Of a stretch of DNA of 64,000 nucleotides, positions 31,201 through 42,100 are shown in pieces (position 1 is the first letter of the stretch; each line of letters opens with the position of its first letter). The DNA is from Amoebophrya sp. A120 (taxonomy: Eukaryota > Sar > Dinophyceae > Syndiniales > Amoebophryaceae): the NCBI GenBank assembly GCA_905178155.1, contig CAJINV010000002.1, positions 905,809 to 969,808 of the forward strand. Reading direction: 5' to 3'. Below the pieces are notes generated by a model. It searched no databases. It saw nothing but the letters and a program-made list of their open reading frames with translations, and was not told the origin of the DNA. Both the position numbers and the translations under genes were made by a program.

Positions 31201-33477
31201 GCTCAGGCGGACGGAAAAGCCCTGCGCCTGTAGAGTTTTCGCCCCCAGGAGAATCCCCTCCCCTTCCCCGCGCCTGCATCCTTCCTAGTATGAAATCGGG
31301 CCCCTCGTTTTCTTGTCTACTCCATACCTCTCCGGCGGTCGCGGAGCGACCGCCCGTGCTAGATACAACTACTCGTGCTACAAACACTCCACCATTATAC
31401 CGATCTCATCCCGATAGTGCAGATTCCTGGCCGTTTTCGGCAACACCACAGAGAGTTCCTCCATCTGCGTGAGCACAGGATTCGGCGGCATTTGCATCCC
31501 CCGACTGCGGTAGTCTTGTATCGCCAGGAAAAACTGTTTCACTGTAAACTTGTAATGCAGAAAATGCATTTCACAAGAGTTTGTCTTGCTACACATGCAA
31601 GACAGTGGATCTTTAGCTGTGTTTTACCTTAGGAACCTTGCATGGCAAATTTTCCTTGTCATGTAGAACAAACTTGTGATGCAAAACCTGCAAAATCCTT
31701 ACAGTGAAGCTGTTTATTTTTTCTTGCGATATCTTGCCACGTGAAGGTAATCCGGTTGAAAGCACCGTTCATTGCAGCACCGCCGTGTTTATGCATTGCA
31801 AATATGTCTGGGTCTGGAAGATTCAGATTGCCAGGGCCAGGCTGGTCATGGATATTGTGCATGGCCCACAGTGTCTGTAATGCATGCCCTAGCATCACAG
31901 GTTTTTAGAGGGCTTCCTAATGCAGCCTATTCGGCATGATAAACGCCCTTCCAGCGTTGTAGCACAAACTGGACTCCTCTTGCTGGTCATGCAATACAGA
32001 TTTTCTGGGAATCCAAAAACAGCATCACAAGTTGCAACCTTGTTCCAGACCCAGACATATTTGCAATGCATACTGCTTCAGCTTGTAATCCTCCTTGAAG
32101 GCAACGTTACCTTTTAGAAGATGATTCATCAGTGGCATTTGCATTTCATCTTCACGGCGCAGCATTAGCATGAGAAAAACATTTGTAAATGCACTTCAAT
32201 GCATGACAAAGACAAAGTCTTTTTACGTAAAAACTTACCCCAATGTGACACTTCAATCTCCCTCCTCACATTCTTAAAGTACGCCTGGTGTGCTTGGTGC
32301 GAGAAGTGTACGAAAATTTTATCCTCCCCGATGTCTCCTAATTCCCCCATCTTGAAAGGCCCAAACGTGATTTTCTTAACCCCCGGCGACTTGTCCACTT
32401 TCACGAGATTTTCATTATTCGGGAGATAATTCTCGATCTGCACCACACTCCCCGCCGCGTTGACCCCACGGACCGCGGAGCCAGGTAATAGGTCGGGCGG
32501 GAATTCCAAGATTGTGGTTTCGGATTCGATCGTCTGTGCTGCTGGGATTAAAAGCGAATCTTCGTACACGAGCCACTGTTCTTGGAACAGATTGGTGAGT
32601 TCTTTTGGCAATGGTTCATACGGCTTGCCGACGGAGAGGACGTAGGTGAGCTGGAATTTCTTCTGGGATAAAAGCTATCATTTGTAAAAACGTCCCCACC
32701 CCAGAGCTGTAATGCAAATCTGCATGCTGCAAATGTTTTTCATGCGGAGACCCATGAGAAGCAGTTTCTACAGTCGTTTGCGATTTGTGATGCGCACATC
32801 CGCGTGCTATGCTAGATCTGTGATGCTGCTTCACTAGCTAAACACCACTACACTGCGAGTCCAAATTTGTCATGCGCAACGGCCAAAGCTGGTTGATTTG
32901 TGTAGCACATTTTCCATCTTGACTCTGGGATGGGGACGTTTTTGCTCACCATAAGAGCTCGTCTGGGGTCAGCTGGATGATGGCGGAGCTGAGTTGATAG
33001 TAAGTTTCGTTTTTTGAATAAACTCAAACTGCATGCATGTAAGCGCATCACAAACTCAACACAAGATGAACCAGCTCTGTGTAAATGAACTATGCTCGTA
33101 CACACTCCAGCACTTCTTTTATACCCGTTCCCCTCTTCCGCATCGTCGACAATGGTCACATCCAAGTTTTTATTGTCCTTCTTGCTCCCACCGTCGTTCC
33201 TAAACGATGCTGCCACGTGGCCGACTTTGCCGAGTAACGAAGATTTTTTCCAGTACACGGGAAAGAAGTTCTTTTCGGTGCTGGATGCTGTACTTCCATC
33301 CGCCTCTATTTTCAAGTCCACTGTTACCGTCGCGATATTCGTTCCAAGCTTGATAGTGCGGGTGGCTTCTTTGATTTTCAGCTCCGCCAGAACTACAGAG
33401 GGTAGTTGGGGAAGGAAGAGAACGGAAGATGCGGTGGCGAGTTGCAGCACCGCCGCCCGGTTGGAGAGAAGTCGCAT
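28291..33477 (-). CDS. RPN1: Ribophorin I (oligosaccharyltransferase subunit, OST1/RPN1)
   Basis: Ribophorin I is a non-catalytic subunit of the ER complex that N-glycosylates nascent proteins. The start at 33477 gives a signal peptide (LATASSVLFLPQLPSVVLA). Family hallmarks appear in order: IEVSHWG; KHGGAAMNGAF; ARNLHYRDEIG; LRPRYPLLGGW; ILLPEGSHDI; then the C-terminal membrane span (LLSLLLFLTFLAYIF) and a cytosolic helical tail ending TLWTLPVI at 28291. The length of roughly 600 aa fits the family. Canonical GT-AG introns include 32111-32238, 30419-31400, about 30165-30278 and 29715-29836. Introners sit at 32676, 31790, 31539, 29238, 28697 and 28356. The last element leaves LQLK-MLAETPEEEK. 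Reading past its end in another frame would give a longer tail, but the element's perfect CTTCA duplication favours the shorter one. The intron at 30419-31400 carries a 739-bp insert with a duplicated exon end. Confidence 0.93.
28356..28611. mobile_element. Introner, family B
   Basis: Perfect CTTCA duplication. It lies near the end of ribophorin I. Confidence 0.9.
28697..28968. mobile_element. Introner, family B
   Basis: Duplication GCGAG/GTGAG. Junction DARSS-PTTSIP. Confidence 0.9.
29238..29383. mobile_element. Introner, family A
   Basis: Duplication TCGCC/TCACC. Junction FVEDLV-KILDQ. Confidence 0.9.
30624..31434. mobile_element. 739-bp GC-rich insert flanked by 36-bp direct repeats
   Basis: Bases 30624-30659 and 31399-31434 match at 35 of 36 positions. 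The right copy is the 3' end of the ribophorin exon encoding ARNLHYRDEIG plus its GT donor, and the left copy repeats both inside the intron. The intervening 739 bp is GC-rich and contains the hairpin GCGGTCGCGGAGCGACCGC near 31336. No TIR or long credible ORF was seen. Confidence 0.75.
31539..31709. mobile_element. Introner, family J (short TIR, single copy here)
   Basis: Short inverted ends around TTCACTGTAA. Perfect CTGTT duplication. Junction RKNKQ-FFLAIQ. The ends do not start with TAT, but the interior has the shared TTTGTNNTGC-like words. Confidence 0.75.
31790..32072. mobile_element. Introner, family B
   Basis: Duplication degraded. Junction YKLK-HGGAAM agrees with the ribophorin family. 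Confidence 0.9.
32676..32953. mobile_element. Introner, family C
   Basis: Duplication AAAGC/AGAGC. Junction TPDEL-LSQKKF. Confidence 0.9.
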
Positions 33478-34990
33478 TTCGATAATTATACAACCAGTGG
33501 CTTCAGCCTATGTCCTGAACCTGACGCCGTGCAGTATTCTCTAGTGACCACTAGTCATAGCTGCGTTCTTGAAAATGGCGTTGTTTGGCAGCATCATCTG
33601 GAAAACGTATTAAACGTGCGAGACATCAAAACCAGTGCACAGAAAAAAACCCGCAAGGTGGAACAAAGAGCAAAAGGAGTGAGGAGCACAAGATCCGCTC
33701 CTCCAGGGGCGACTACTTGCGGCTGATCGAGAAAGATAGAATGATCTGAAGTTGTCGTTGTGCACAGAAGAAAAGAACGCAAAAATACTACGGGCGGTAG
33801 TTGTTCCAGAGCTACGTGATGCTCTACTTCTGCTCTTCCTAGTTTTAATATTTGAGCACCTGCAAGAAGAGCTGGATCTTAACCACATCAATACTCGGAT
33901 CGCAACGACAACGAGTTCTGGATGAAGCTGCTAAAAATGCAGAAATGAATCGAACACCGACGTCAGGCTGACGCTAAACTGCTTCCAACCTCATTGTCGC
34001 AGTTTCAACATCAACATCCAGAGAAGTAGATGAAGAAAGAATTTCAGATTTTTTCAAAAGCGTACTTATGAAGTTGATGAGACACCAGCGAGTTTTCTTT
34101 TAGTTGAAGAAGTTAAACAATAATTATGTCGTTTGTAGAAGGTTTCAAAGTTGTAAAAATTCATGATCAATTGTGACTCGCATCAAACGAGTAGCAAATT
34201 ATATGGTGCCAATCTATCAAATAGATTTATGGCAATACAGGAGCACTACATAATTTAAGCAACGCAGTGATATCATTATCATGACAGCGAATATAGTCGT
34301 CTGCTTTCAAGTGGGTAGAAAATCATTCAGTTTCTAACCCATTCATAAACGTACTAGCGGTTGGCAAGACGATTCAAACGGCATGTCCTCGCTTGATACG
34401 TCGTTCTTCAGTCTCGTGGAAAGGGAAACCAAAAAGTCGTACTTAGACAAGTCAAATACACCGGCCCCACTGCGCCATTTGTTTTTCGTACTTACTAGCG
34501 GGGTCCACCTGCTGGTCTTGACTCTACACGATTTCTTCTTCTAGATTCCAGAACCAGATCCACTGGATTCGAAATCACCCTTCTAATAACGGAGGAATAT
34601 TAGTCGCCGGCAAAAAAATCTGTTGCACACGATGCACCCTAGTTGTGACCGGAAAGGGAAACAACTACAGGACGAATGCGTGAGCAACTACTAGTTGTGT
34701 TTATCCAGGCAAAAAAAGAGAATCATCGTACCCGTGTCGTCGAGCAAAGCCTGAGAGCGAAACTCGATGCAGGAGGATGTTTTCCAAAGCAGTTCGGAGA
34801 AATAAAAGTATCTCCAGTCGCAACTTTACGGATAGGACTATGTATTGGCAAACGGCTCACTCTAGGTACAGGTTGCGTACGAAGATCAGCACTCTACTGC
34901 CATCTAATTGTTAGCAATGTTCACGTAGGACTAGGAGTTGTCATTATCTCGGGGCATTTTATTCAACATATCTTTTTTTCTGCCGCACCG
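33478..34990. other. Intergenic, no supported gene
   Basis: Short ORFs on both strands only. It probably contains the ribophorin promoter. No introner or repeat recognised until about 35005. Confidence 0.4.
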
Positions 34991-35004
34991 CAAATCAAGT
35001 TTGT

Positions 35005-35583
35005 TGTGCGACAACTTACAGTTTTGATTTCGAATCGTATGATATTTTTCGATGTTTCCAACCGCCAAAATCTCAGTTCTCCTATAGCAAATCGCGTATT
35101 TTAGCAAATTTGCGAGTGAAAAAACCAACATCTCGTGTATCGCTTTATTTTTCCACCGCCCTGATGAAAGGTGCGGTCTCAAAAAATTTTCCAAACCAAA
35201 ATCCGCTGCAATATGACTTATTTCCCCGTCGTGCCGTTCGATGTCGCGATACTCTGCCCTCGTATCCTGAGTAAAAACGCACCCACACCAGAGTTGTCAT
35301 GCTACTCTGCATGCTTAAAATGTTTCTCATGCGGAGCCCCATGAGAAGCATTTTCTAATGCGGTTTGGAAATCTGTAATGCGCCAATCAGCATGAGATAC
35401 TAGATCTGTGATGCTGCTTAGCTAGCTCAAACAGCACTATACTACGCGTCCAAATTTGTCATACGAAACAGCCAAAGCTTATGGATTTGTCTAGCGGATT
35501 TCCCATCTTGACTCTGGTGTGGGGACATTTTTACTCAGGATACCTCGATCCCTGTCGCTAGTCGTCATCACAGATTTATTGCC
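35005..35583. repeat. Diverged copy of the 3' end of the CAF1-like gene
   Basis: Two blocks (35005-35085 and about 35236-35583) repeat the sequence found at 36107-36254: the downstream flank starting TGTGCGACAACTTACAG and the last coding bases starting GATACTCTGCCCTCG. The second block is interrupted by an introner at 35263-35542 that is absent from the original. Confidence 0.8.
35263..35542. mobile_element. Introner, family C, with an empty-site counterpart
   Basis: Perfect CCTCG duplication. The homologous sequence at about 36196-36245 lacks the element and has one CCTCG. Confidence 0.95.
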
Positions 35584-35844
35584 ATGAAATGCAAAAATGT
35601 CTGGGTCTGGAAGGTTGGAACTTGTGATGCTGACTATGGACTCTAAAAAAATCTGTATTGCATGACCAGCAAGAGGAGTCTAGTTTGTGCTAGGCGGGGA
35701 GGGCATTTGTCATGCGGAGTAGGCGTCAGGAAGGCCTCTAAAAATATGTGATGCCAGATCATGCATTACAGATATCCTGGGTCATGCAAAATATGCATGA
35801 CAAACCCGGCAACATTCCAGACCCAGACATTTTTGCATTTGATA
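35583..35844. mobile_element. Introner, family B, at a rearrangement junction
   Basis: Joined directly to the copied exon fragment on its right and to the CAF1-gene copy on its left. No target duplication is expected or seen. Confidence 0.85.
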
Positions 35845-36106
35845 GTGTATCCTTCGCATTCGTGTCGACAAGGGTGAAGAAGTAGGACAAAAGCATGTCG
35901 GTGCCGAAAAACTGATGGGAAAAATACAGCCAGTCGTTGCAGCACTGCTCATCTTCAGAAAAGAATTGCAGGAAAACTTCGCTCACGTCCTGCGCGTACG
36001 TTTTCTCAATAATCTGCTTTTCCGCATCGGAAACAGTTGCAGCTCCCTGGCTTGCCAAGAACTGCCGCAGCGTGTCCCTGTCGATCTTCAAGAAAGTAAT
36101 CGCTGC
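35845..36106 (-). pseudogene. Copied exon fragment of the 19.7-27.3 kb gene
   Basis: The minus-strand frame encodes FLASQGAATVSDAEKQI...FGTDMLLSYFFTLVDTNAKDT and closely parallels the exon at 24605-24864, with about 88-90% residue identity and many silent differences. Its upstream part is cut at ...AAITFLKID, where the CAF1-gene flank begins (36107). It lacks a promoter and the other exons, so it is a non-functional fragment. The preserved frame implies recent copying or chance. Confidence 0.75.
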
Positions 36107-36185
36107 TGTGCGACAACTTACAGTTCTGATTTCGAATCGTATCATATATTTTTTATGTTTGAAATTTTCTCCAACCGCCAAAATC

Positions 36186-39100
36186 TCAGTTCGAAGTCGC
36201 GATACTCTGCCCTCGATCTCTGTCGCTGGTCGTCATCACCGATTTATTGCCATCTCCAGTGTTATGGAAGCGTCACGTTTGAAATCGTCAAAGTTGAAAT
36301 AATTTGTAATGCATAAAATGCATGCCCCGAGGTACGTGTGTTGCAGAGCAGGCAAGTGAGGCCGATTGTAAGCCTGGTTGGGGTTACAGCTCGAGCTGCT
36401 AAAGTAGCATGAGAGAATCGCTCTTCTTTGCCTAAACAGCATGACAAACTGGATTTAGAAACCGCCGAAATTTGTCATGCGCCACTTAGAAAATGGGTTC
36501 CGACTGGCATCCATTTTATGCATGGCAAATTATTTCAACTTTGTCGATTTGAACTCTGACACATCCATAAGTGTTGTCGTGATTTTCTCCCGTAGCTGCG
36601 GTGTCAGAAATCCCGTTAACTACCGTACTATTATTCACTGTCGCACTTCCCTCCGCTCTCCGAGACCCCGGCGCGGGGTGCTGGCCGGAGGGGGCGGACG
36701 TAGTTCCGGTTGATTCCCTGCGGGACGTGGTTCCGTTAGTACTCGCTCCGTTCAGCAAAATGTTCCCGACAGAAGAAGCCGTTTGCAACAACCCAGAACT
36801 GCTGTTGTTCCCAGAAGATGCAGCGCCATGTAGTCCCCCGAGCAGTGATCCCGCAGTGCCGGAGAACCCAGGCGGAAACGCGAAAAACCCGGTCGCGTCA
36901 GAAGATCGGAGAAATTTCGTGGAAGCCAGTGTTGGTGGCTTTCCATCGTACTTGTTCAAATTCTGGAGGTAAGACTGCTGGTCGGAGGCAAATTTCTCCA
37001 GCGTCGTGATCGACTCCTCATTACTCCGAGAGAAGAACAGCGAGGTAAAGTCGTGGAAACTCGCAATGCACCGCTTCGGGTATGCATTGCAAATATGTCT
37101 GGGTCTGGAAACTTGTGATGCTGAATGGTCATGATTGAGTGCGCTTTGAGTTTGAAGTGCAGTGAAGCATGACAAATTCTTCAGACGCTTTCTCATCGGT
37201 AGTACGCGTTACAAACAGCGACTTTGCATGGCGAAAGTGTGGCGCTTTCGCTGCTCATGCAATACAGATTTTTCAGGAATGCGCGACACGCAACACAGGT
37301 TCAACCTTTCCAGACCCAGACATAATTGCGTTTCATATCGGGAAAAACGTGTCCAATTCCTTGTAAAATTCATCCACTTTCTCGGGTAATGGCGCCCGGC
37401 CGTTCAACACTTGCAATAAGTGCGCTAAATCGTACAAGCCACGGAAAATCTGGGCCGGGTTGATGTCTTTCGCAACTCTGTCGCGGTAGTCGGGGAGGGT
37501 TTCGATCTTCGCGTCGAAGGGGATCATCAGGCCGTAGCTGGATTTTGATGTTTTGAGAAGGTCTGTCATGCAGTTATGCACCACAAGATTATCTCTCTAT
37601 TTGCAATGTCGCATTTGAGAAAGTCATCGTCATGCTCATGGTCTGAAACCTAATATAGCAAAAGATAAAACTATACATTGGGATCCAGATAATCTCCTCG
37701 TCCAGCACCAACCCAGAAGTCATAAACAGCTCCGCAAACCGCTTGCTATCAATGCACGCCCGCTTGCTCTGCATGGTCGGATTTTGAAACCTATGAATTG
37801 CAAAACAAGTATCGCGCTCTTACTGGTGAAGATCGCAGTGATGCATCACAAATCTCGATCTTAAGGGAAATCCTCATTACAAATTATTTTTCACATGCTG
37901 AGAAAATTTCTCATGCGATTTCTAGCAGTACGATTACTTTTGCAATGCATAAAACGAGCCCGCTTCCACCAATTTCCTCATCGCGTCGACGGAGTAGAGC
38001 TCGTTGTGCAGATTGTAGGTGAAGTGGAACCTGATACAGTTTTGAAATTGATTTTGTCATGCATAAGCAGAATGGGAAAGTAAATCTGTCATGCATGTTT
38101 TGCATATCAAAAACAAAACCAAGCTATATTACCGAAACGTCTTGTAGGTCGGGGCGTCCGATTCCGGATCCTTGCTCTTGCGCCGAATTGTCAAGTCAAG
38201 CTGGATCAAGTTGGTACCTGATAATGAAGATTTTTTGTCATGCAAGCCTGTCAAGGAAACTGGATTTTTCGTAGTCGCTCTATGCATGACAAAGAAGCAA
38301 GTTGTGTAGTACGCCCGGTTGTTGTACTATCAGAATTCACTCTACTATACAGTCCACATTGCTCCGCAAGGTCGCGTAGTGGTGTTCCAAAAACGAGTCC
38401 ACCGGATTATCCTGTGCAAAAGTATCCGATACTTTTTGTAGTCGCAGTTCTCCATTACAAATCCCTATTCCAAGCTAAACCAGCATGACAAAATCCATTT
38501 GTAATGCTGAGCAAATTTGTAATGCGACTACAGCTAGTACGAAGATACTGTTGCAATGCATACGGAATCGTCGGCCGCAACACCAACCCCGGGAAAAAGG
38601 ATTCCACACCGATAAAGTTATCGTAATCACGCTCCGCTAACTCTCGGAAGGCCTCCTCCACATTATCCGCGTAAATGTTGAACACGTTCGAATACTGTGG
38701 ATGCGGGTTTTGCGGCGTGATATTCTGCCCAGCCGGGGTGGTGGTCGGGTTACTTTGGTTGTAATTTCCAGAACCCCCGGCTGAGCCAGAAGCGGTGTTG
38801 TTGTTTCCTCCAGTTGTTCCGTTTTTCCCGTCCGATCCGTTGCCGTTGGACGTCATGGACGTAGCGGAGTTCTTGTTGGAGCTGGAACCGGTCAAGTGGG
38901 AGATGACGGAGGTCTTCGACATACACTTCTCCCGGTTTTCTTGCTCGGAATTCGTGTTGATGACATTATGGTGGTCCAGAATGTTGTTCATAGTTGATGT
39001 AGCGCAGCCGTCGTTGTGTTCTGTGAGCATGTGGTCTACAACTTGGTCGCCCACGGGTTCGATTTCTGAGTCTTCCAGAAGTTGGGACCCGAACTGAGGA

Positions 39101-42100
39101 GCAATATTACTGCTATTAGCCGGATTGAAAGTATTGTCTGCGCAAAAGTCGTCCAAAATTCCTTGTTCGTTGTTGACAACATTACTTTTACCGTAGTCCT
39201 GTTGCATGATAGCTGCCTGCGGCACTGCTGGAACAACTGGTGGCGGCGGTGGTGGATTCTGGGGAATCTGAAAGTTGTCCTGTTTCGTCAGCGCCGCGGC
39301 AGCGGCAGCAGCACTGGTAGTTGCCGCAGTGCCCATGCTTGCCGGCAGCGGGGGTTGCTGAGCAATAACGGCAGGAGGGGCAGGTCCACCTTGGGGTGCT
39401 CCTACTGCGGAGGTAGTCATTTTAGTGCTAGAGTTCTCCGCCGGTGAGTAGCTTGTCGACTGGTTGCGACTCAAGACCTGCACACTACCCGGCTGTAAAT
39501 GCTGGCCAACTTCCATGGTTAGCTGTCCTTCCGGCTTTAGCGGCTGGTGACCAACAGGAGCACTTTGATGGTAGGATGGAGCAGCAGTGGCGGGATTATT
39601 GCTAGTCGGCTTGTTTTTGCAAGACCCAGCGGCTGCGCTTGGAAGAGTCGGGGCTTGTTGCGATGCGAAGGGGAACAGGCCTGGTTCTTGGTGATCAACT
39701 ACAACAGTGGCACTCGCTGTTGTATTCGGAGGTTGCATTGCAGCGGTACTGGCTTCTCCTGGAGGCTGCAACAACTGTCGGGAGGACGGCATGGGGACCG
39801 GAATGCTGTAAACATCAGGAAGCTGTTGGTGCTGCGGGGGCTGCTGCTGCGAAGAATTGATCGGGAGTTTGTGTTGCTGCTCCGCAGCAAAAGCCGCGCG
39901 CTTATTCACACGCTGCTTGTTTGTAGTATTTCGCCCGACGGTAGAAGCGGGAGAACCCTTGGCACCGGCGTCACCGGCGTACTGTGACTCGGCGTACGGC
40001 TGCTTCGGATGCAGTGGCTGCTGACCCTTACCAGAATTATGCGGGTTATGCAGGGGCGATGGCAACTTCGTGTCACTGTAATTGTTCATTGGGGTAGTAC
40101 AACTACCGTGCTTTCCTGCAGCTGCAATAAAACCACCAGAGCCTGCTCCTGCAGCAGGAAAGTTATTGCCCTGTTGCTGCGAAGATGAAACCAGCAACGA
40201 CGGTCCGCCCACAATGCCCGGCGGAAGCATTCCCCGCGGCGGCTCCGGGGGCGGGCAAACGCCCGGCGGCGGACTGGTCGCGCCGTGCCGGCCCCAGGAT
40301 TTGGAGACGGAAAGCGGCACGGGGAGCCCGGTCTGGTTCATTCCCGAAGCCCCTGGGATCATGTTGTTCATCGCGGGTGGAGGAGCAAGGTTCGTCATAT
40401 CGACGTTAAACGGGGGCGCCTGTTGGTCAAATACGCCTGCGCCTGCAGCTCCAAGTGCAAGTCCTCCTGCATTGGCCGTTGCAGGAGCAGCCTTGTTGGC
40501 TGTACTAGATTGCCCGATCTGCGCGTTCGCCCGACTTATACCAGAAATCAGCATCGGGGGACCAGCGGCGGCCATGGACGAATTCGTACCAGAACTACCA
40601 ATCGCGTGGTCGGGATTGATATTCTGCGGCTCACCAGGTAGCTGGGCTTGGGCATCTAGAAACGTCGCTTGTTTAACATTTTTCCCCCCAGATGAACTGC
40701 AATCAGCGGAAGCCGATGAACTACCGCTGTGCGGCCCCGGGGTGGAGCTCTGCTCGCGGGATTTCGACACTAACCCCTCGAACGGCACGTGTTCCTGACA
40801 AGAGCCATCCGCCTTGCTGTTGAAGAGCCGCTTGCTGCCGGAGTTCAGGTTTTGCAAGTTCCCGGCTAAAGCACCGCGACCGTCGTGCATCAGTTCGTGG
40901 TGCAAAGGGGTGTTGGTGTAGTCGCCACCCATGGGGACGCCGTCGGAGAGATTGTCGTAATTGTCGCTGTTTGGGTAGTGATATATGCATTTTATTTTTA
41001 TCGATCATCTAGTACTAATTGCAGCACAAGAATTTTTTTCAATCATTCAGAGTCGTAAGTTTGAGGTTAGCCTGAGTGAGGTATAGGTATACCACGATGC
41101 GCATCTGTGATGCATATGCATTCTTGCTGCAATACAAACTTCATACCTGTAGTCATCTTCCCCATATTCGCTTCTGGGAGTGAAGCCGTCCTTGGTTTCC
41201 GCGGTATCGTCCAATGGCTTGGCCGGCGAAACACCAACTTGTTGGGCGCGGTTCATTTGGTGCGTCGGGTGCTGTTGACCGTGAGGACCACGCCCGGTGG
41301 AGGTCACATGCTGCTGCTGGTGCGCTGAAACACCTCCCGCCGGAACTGGAGCCCCGACCTGATAAGACGAGGCAGCGACCTGTTGTCCAGCTCCAATGCG
41401 GTTGTTCGAAGAGGCTGAGGGCTGTTCGCCGTGCTGCAGTGGCGGCGGGGGAGGCGCGGGCAGGTCGAGCTGTTTTGTATTGCGATCGGTTTTTCAAAAT
41501 TGAAAATTTCAGAAATCATACTAACTTACAGAGTTTCTTTTACGAGCGACGTTTACCCACCCATGCAAAATAAATTTTGCATGACAAACTGGAAAAATGA
41601 CGTAGAGCATACCTCTTGCTTCCGCGGCAGCATCGGTGGCTGCACTGGCTTCGGCAATTTGATATTCCGTGCAGACCCAGAATACGGTGTGTGGGCGCTG
41701 GATTGATGTTGTTGACCAGAAACTACACCTGGGTTGTTGCCGACCTGGTAGCCATAGCTGCCAGTACCTTGTTGCTGTTGCGCGTGATGCTGCTCCAAAC
41801 CCCGGTCACCACGATGAGTGTGCTGCTGTTGATCTCGATAATTGTGTCCACCACGCTCGCGTTGCTCGCGTTCCCCTCCACGCCCCGCGGGGGTCATGTG
41901 ACCACCGACACCACCACCCAAATGCTGGTGGTTGCCGTGTGCAGCCATTTGCATCGTGTGATGCTCTGCCCGGCCGACCGGCGAGTTGCCCTGCGGCTGG
42001 TTGTGCATATTATGTGCGTTCATCTGCTGAAACCGCGGCGGGTTGCCAGGAAGGCCACCATGCGGCGCATGATGAGACTGGGCAGCTCCTGGCGGGCCAC

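Noticed and set aside
35759-36181. A complete 140-codon gene
   Set aside because: It is a copied exon fragment fused by chance to flanking sequence, and the rest of the source gene is absent.
40082-40798. 238-codon plus-strand ORF
   Set aside because: Also antisense to the CAF1-like gene and explained by its codon composition.
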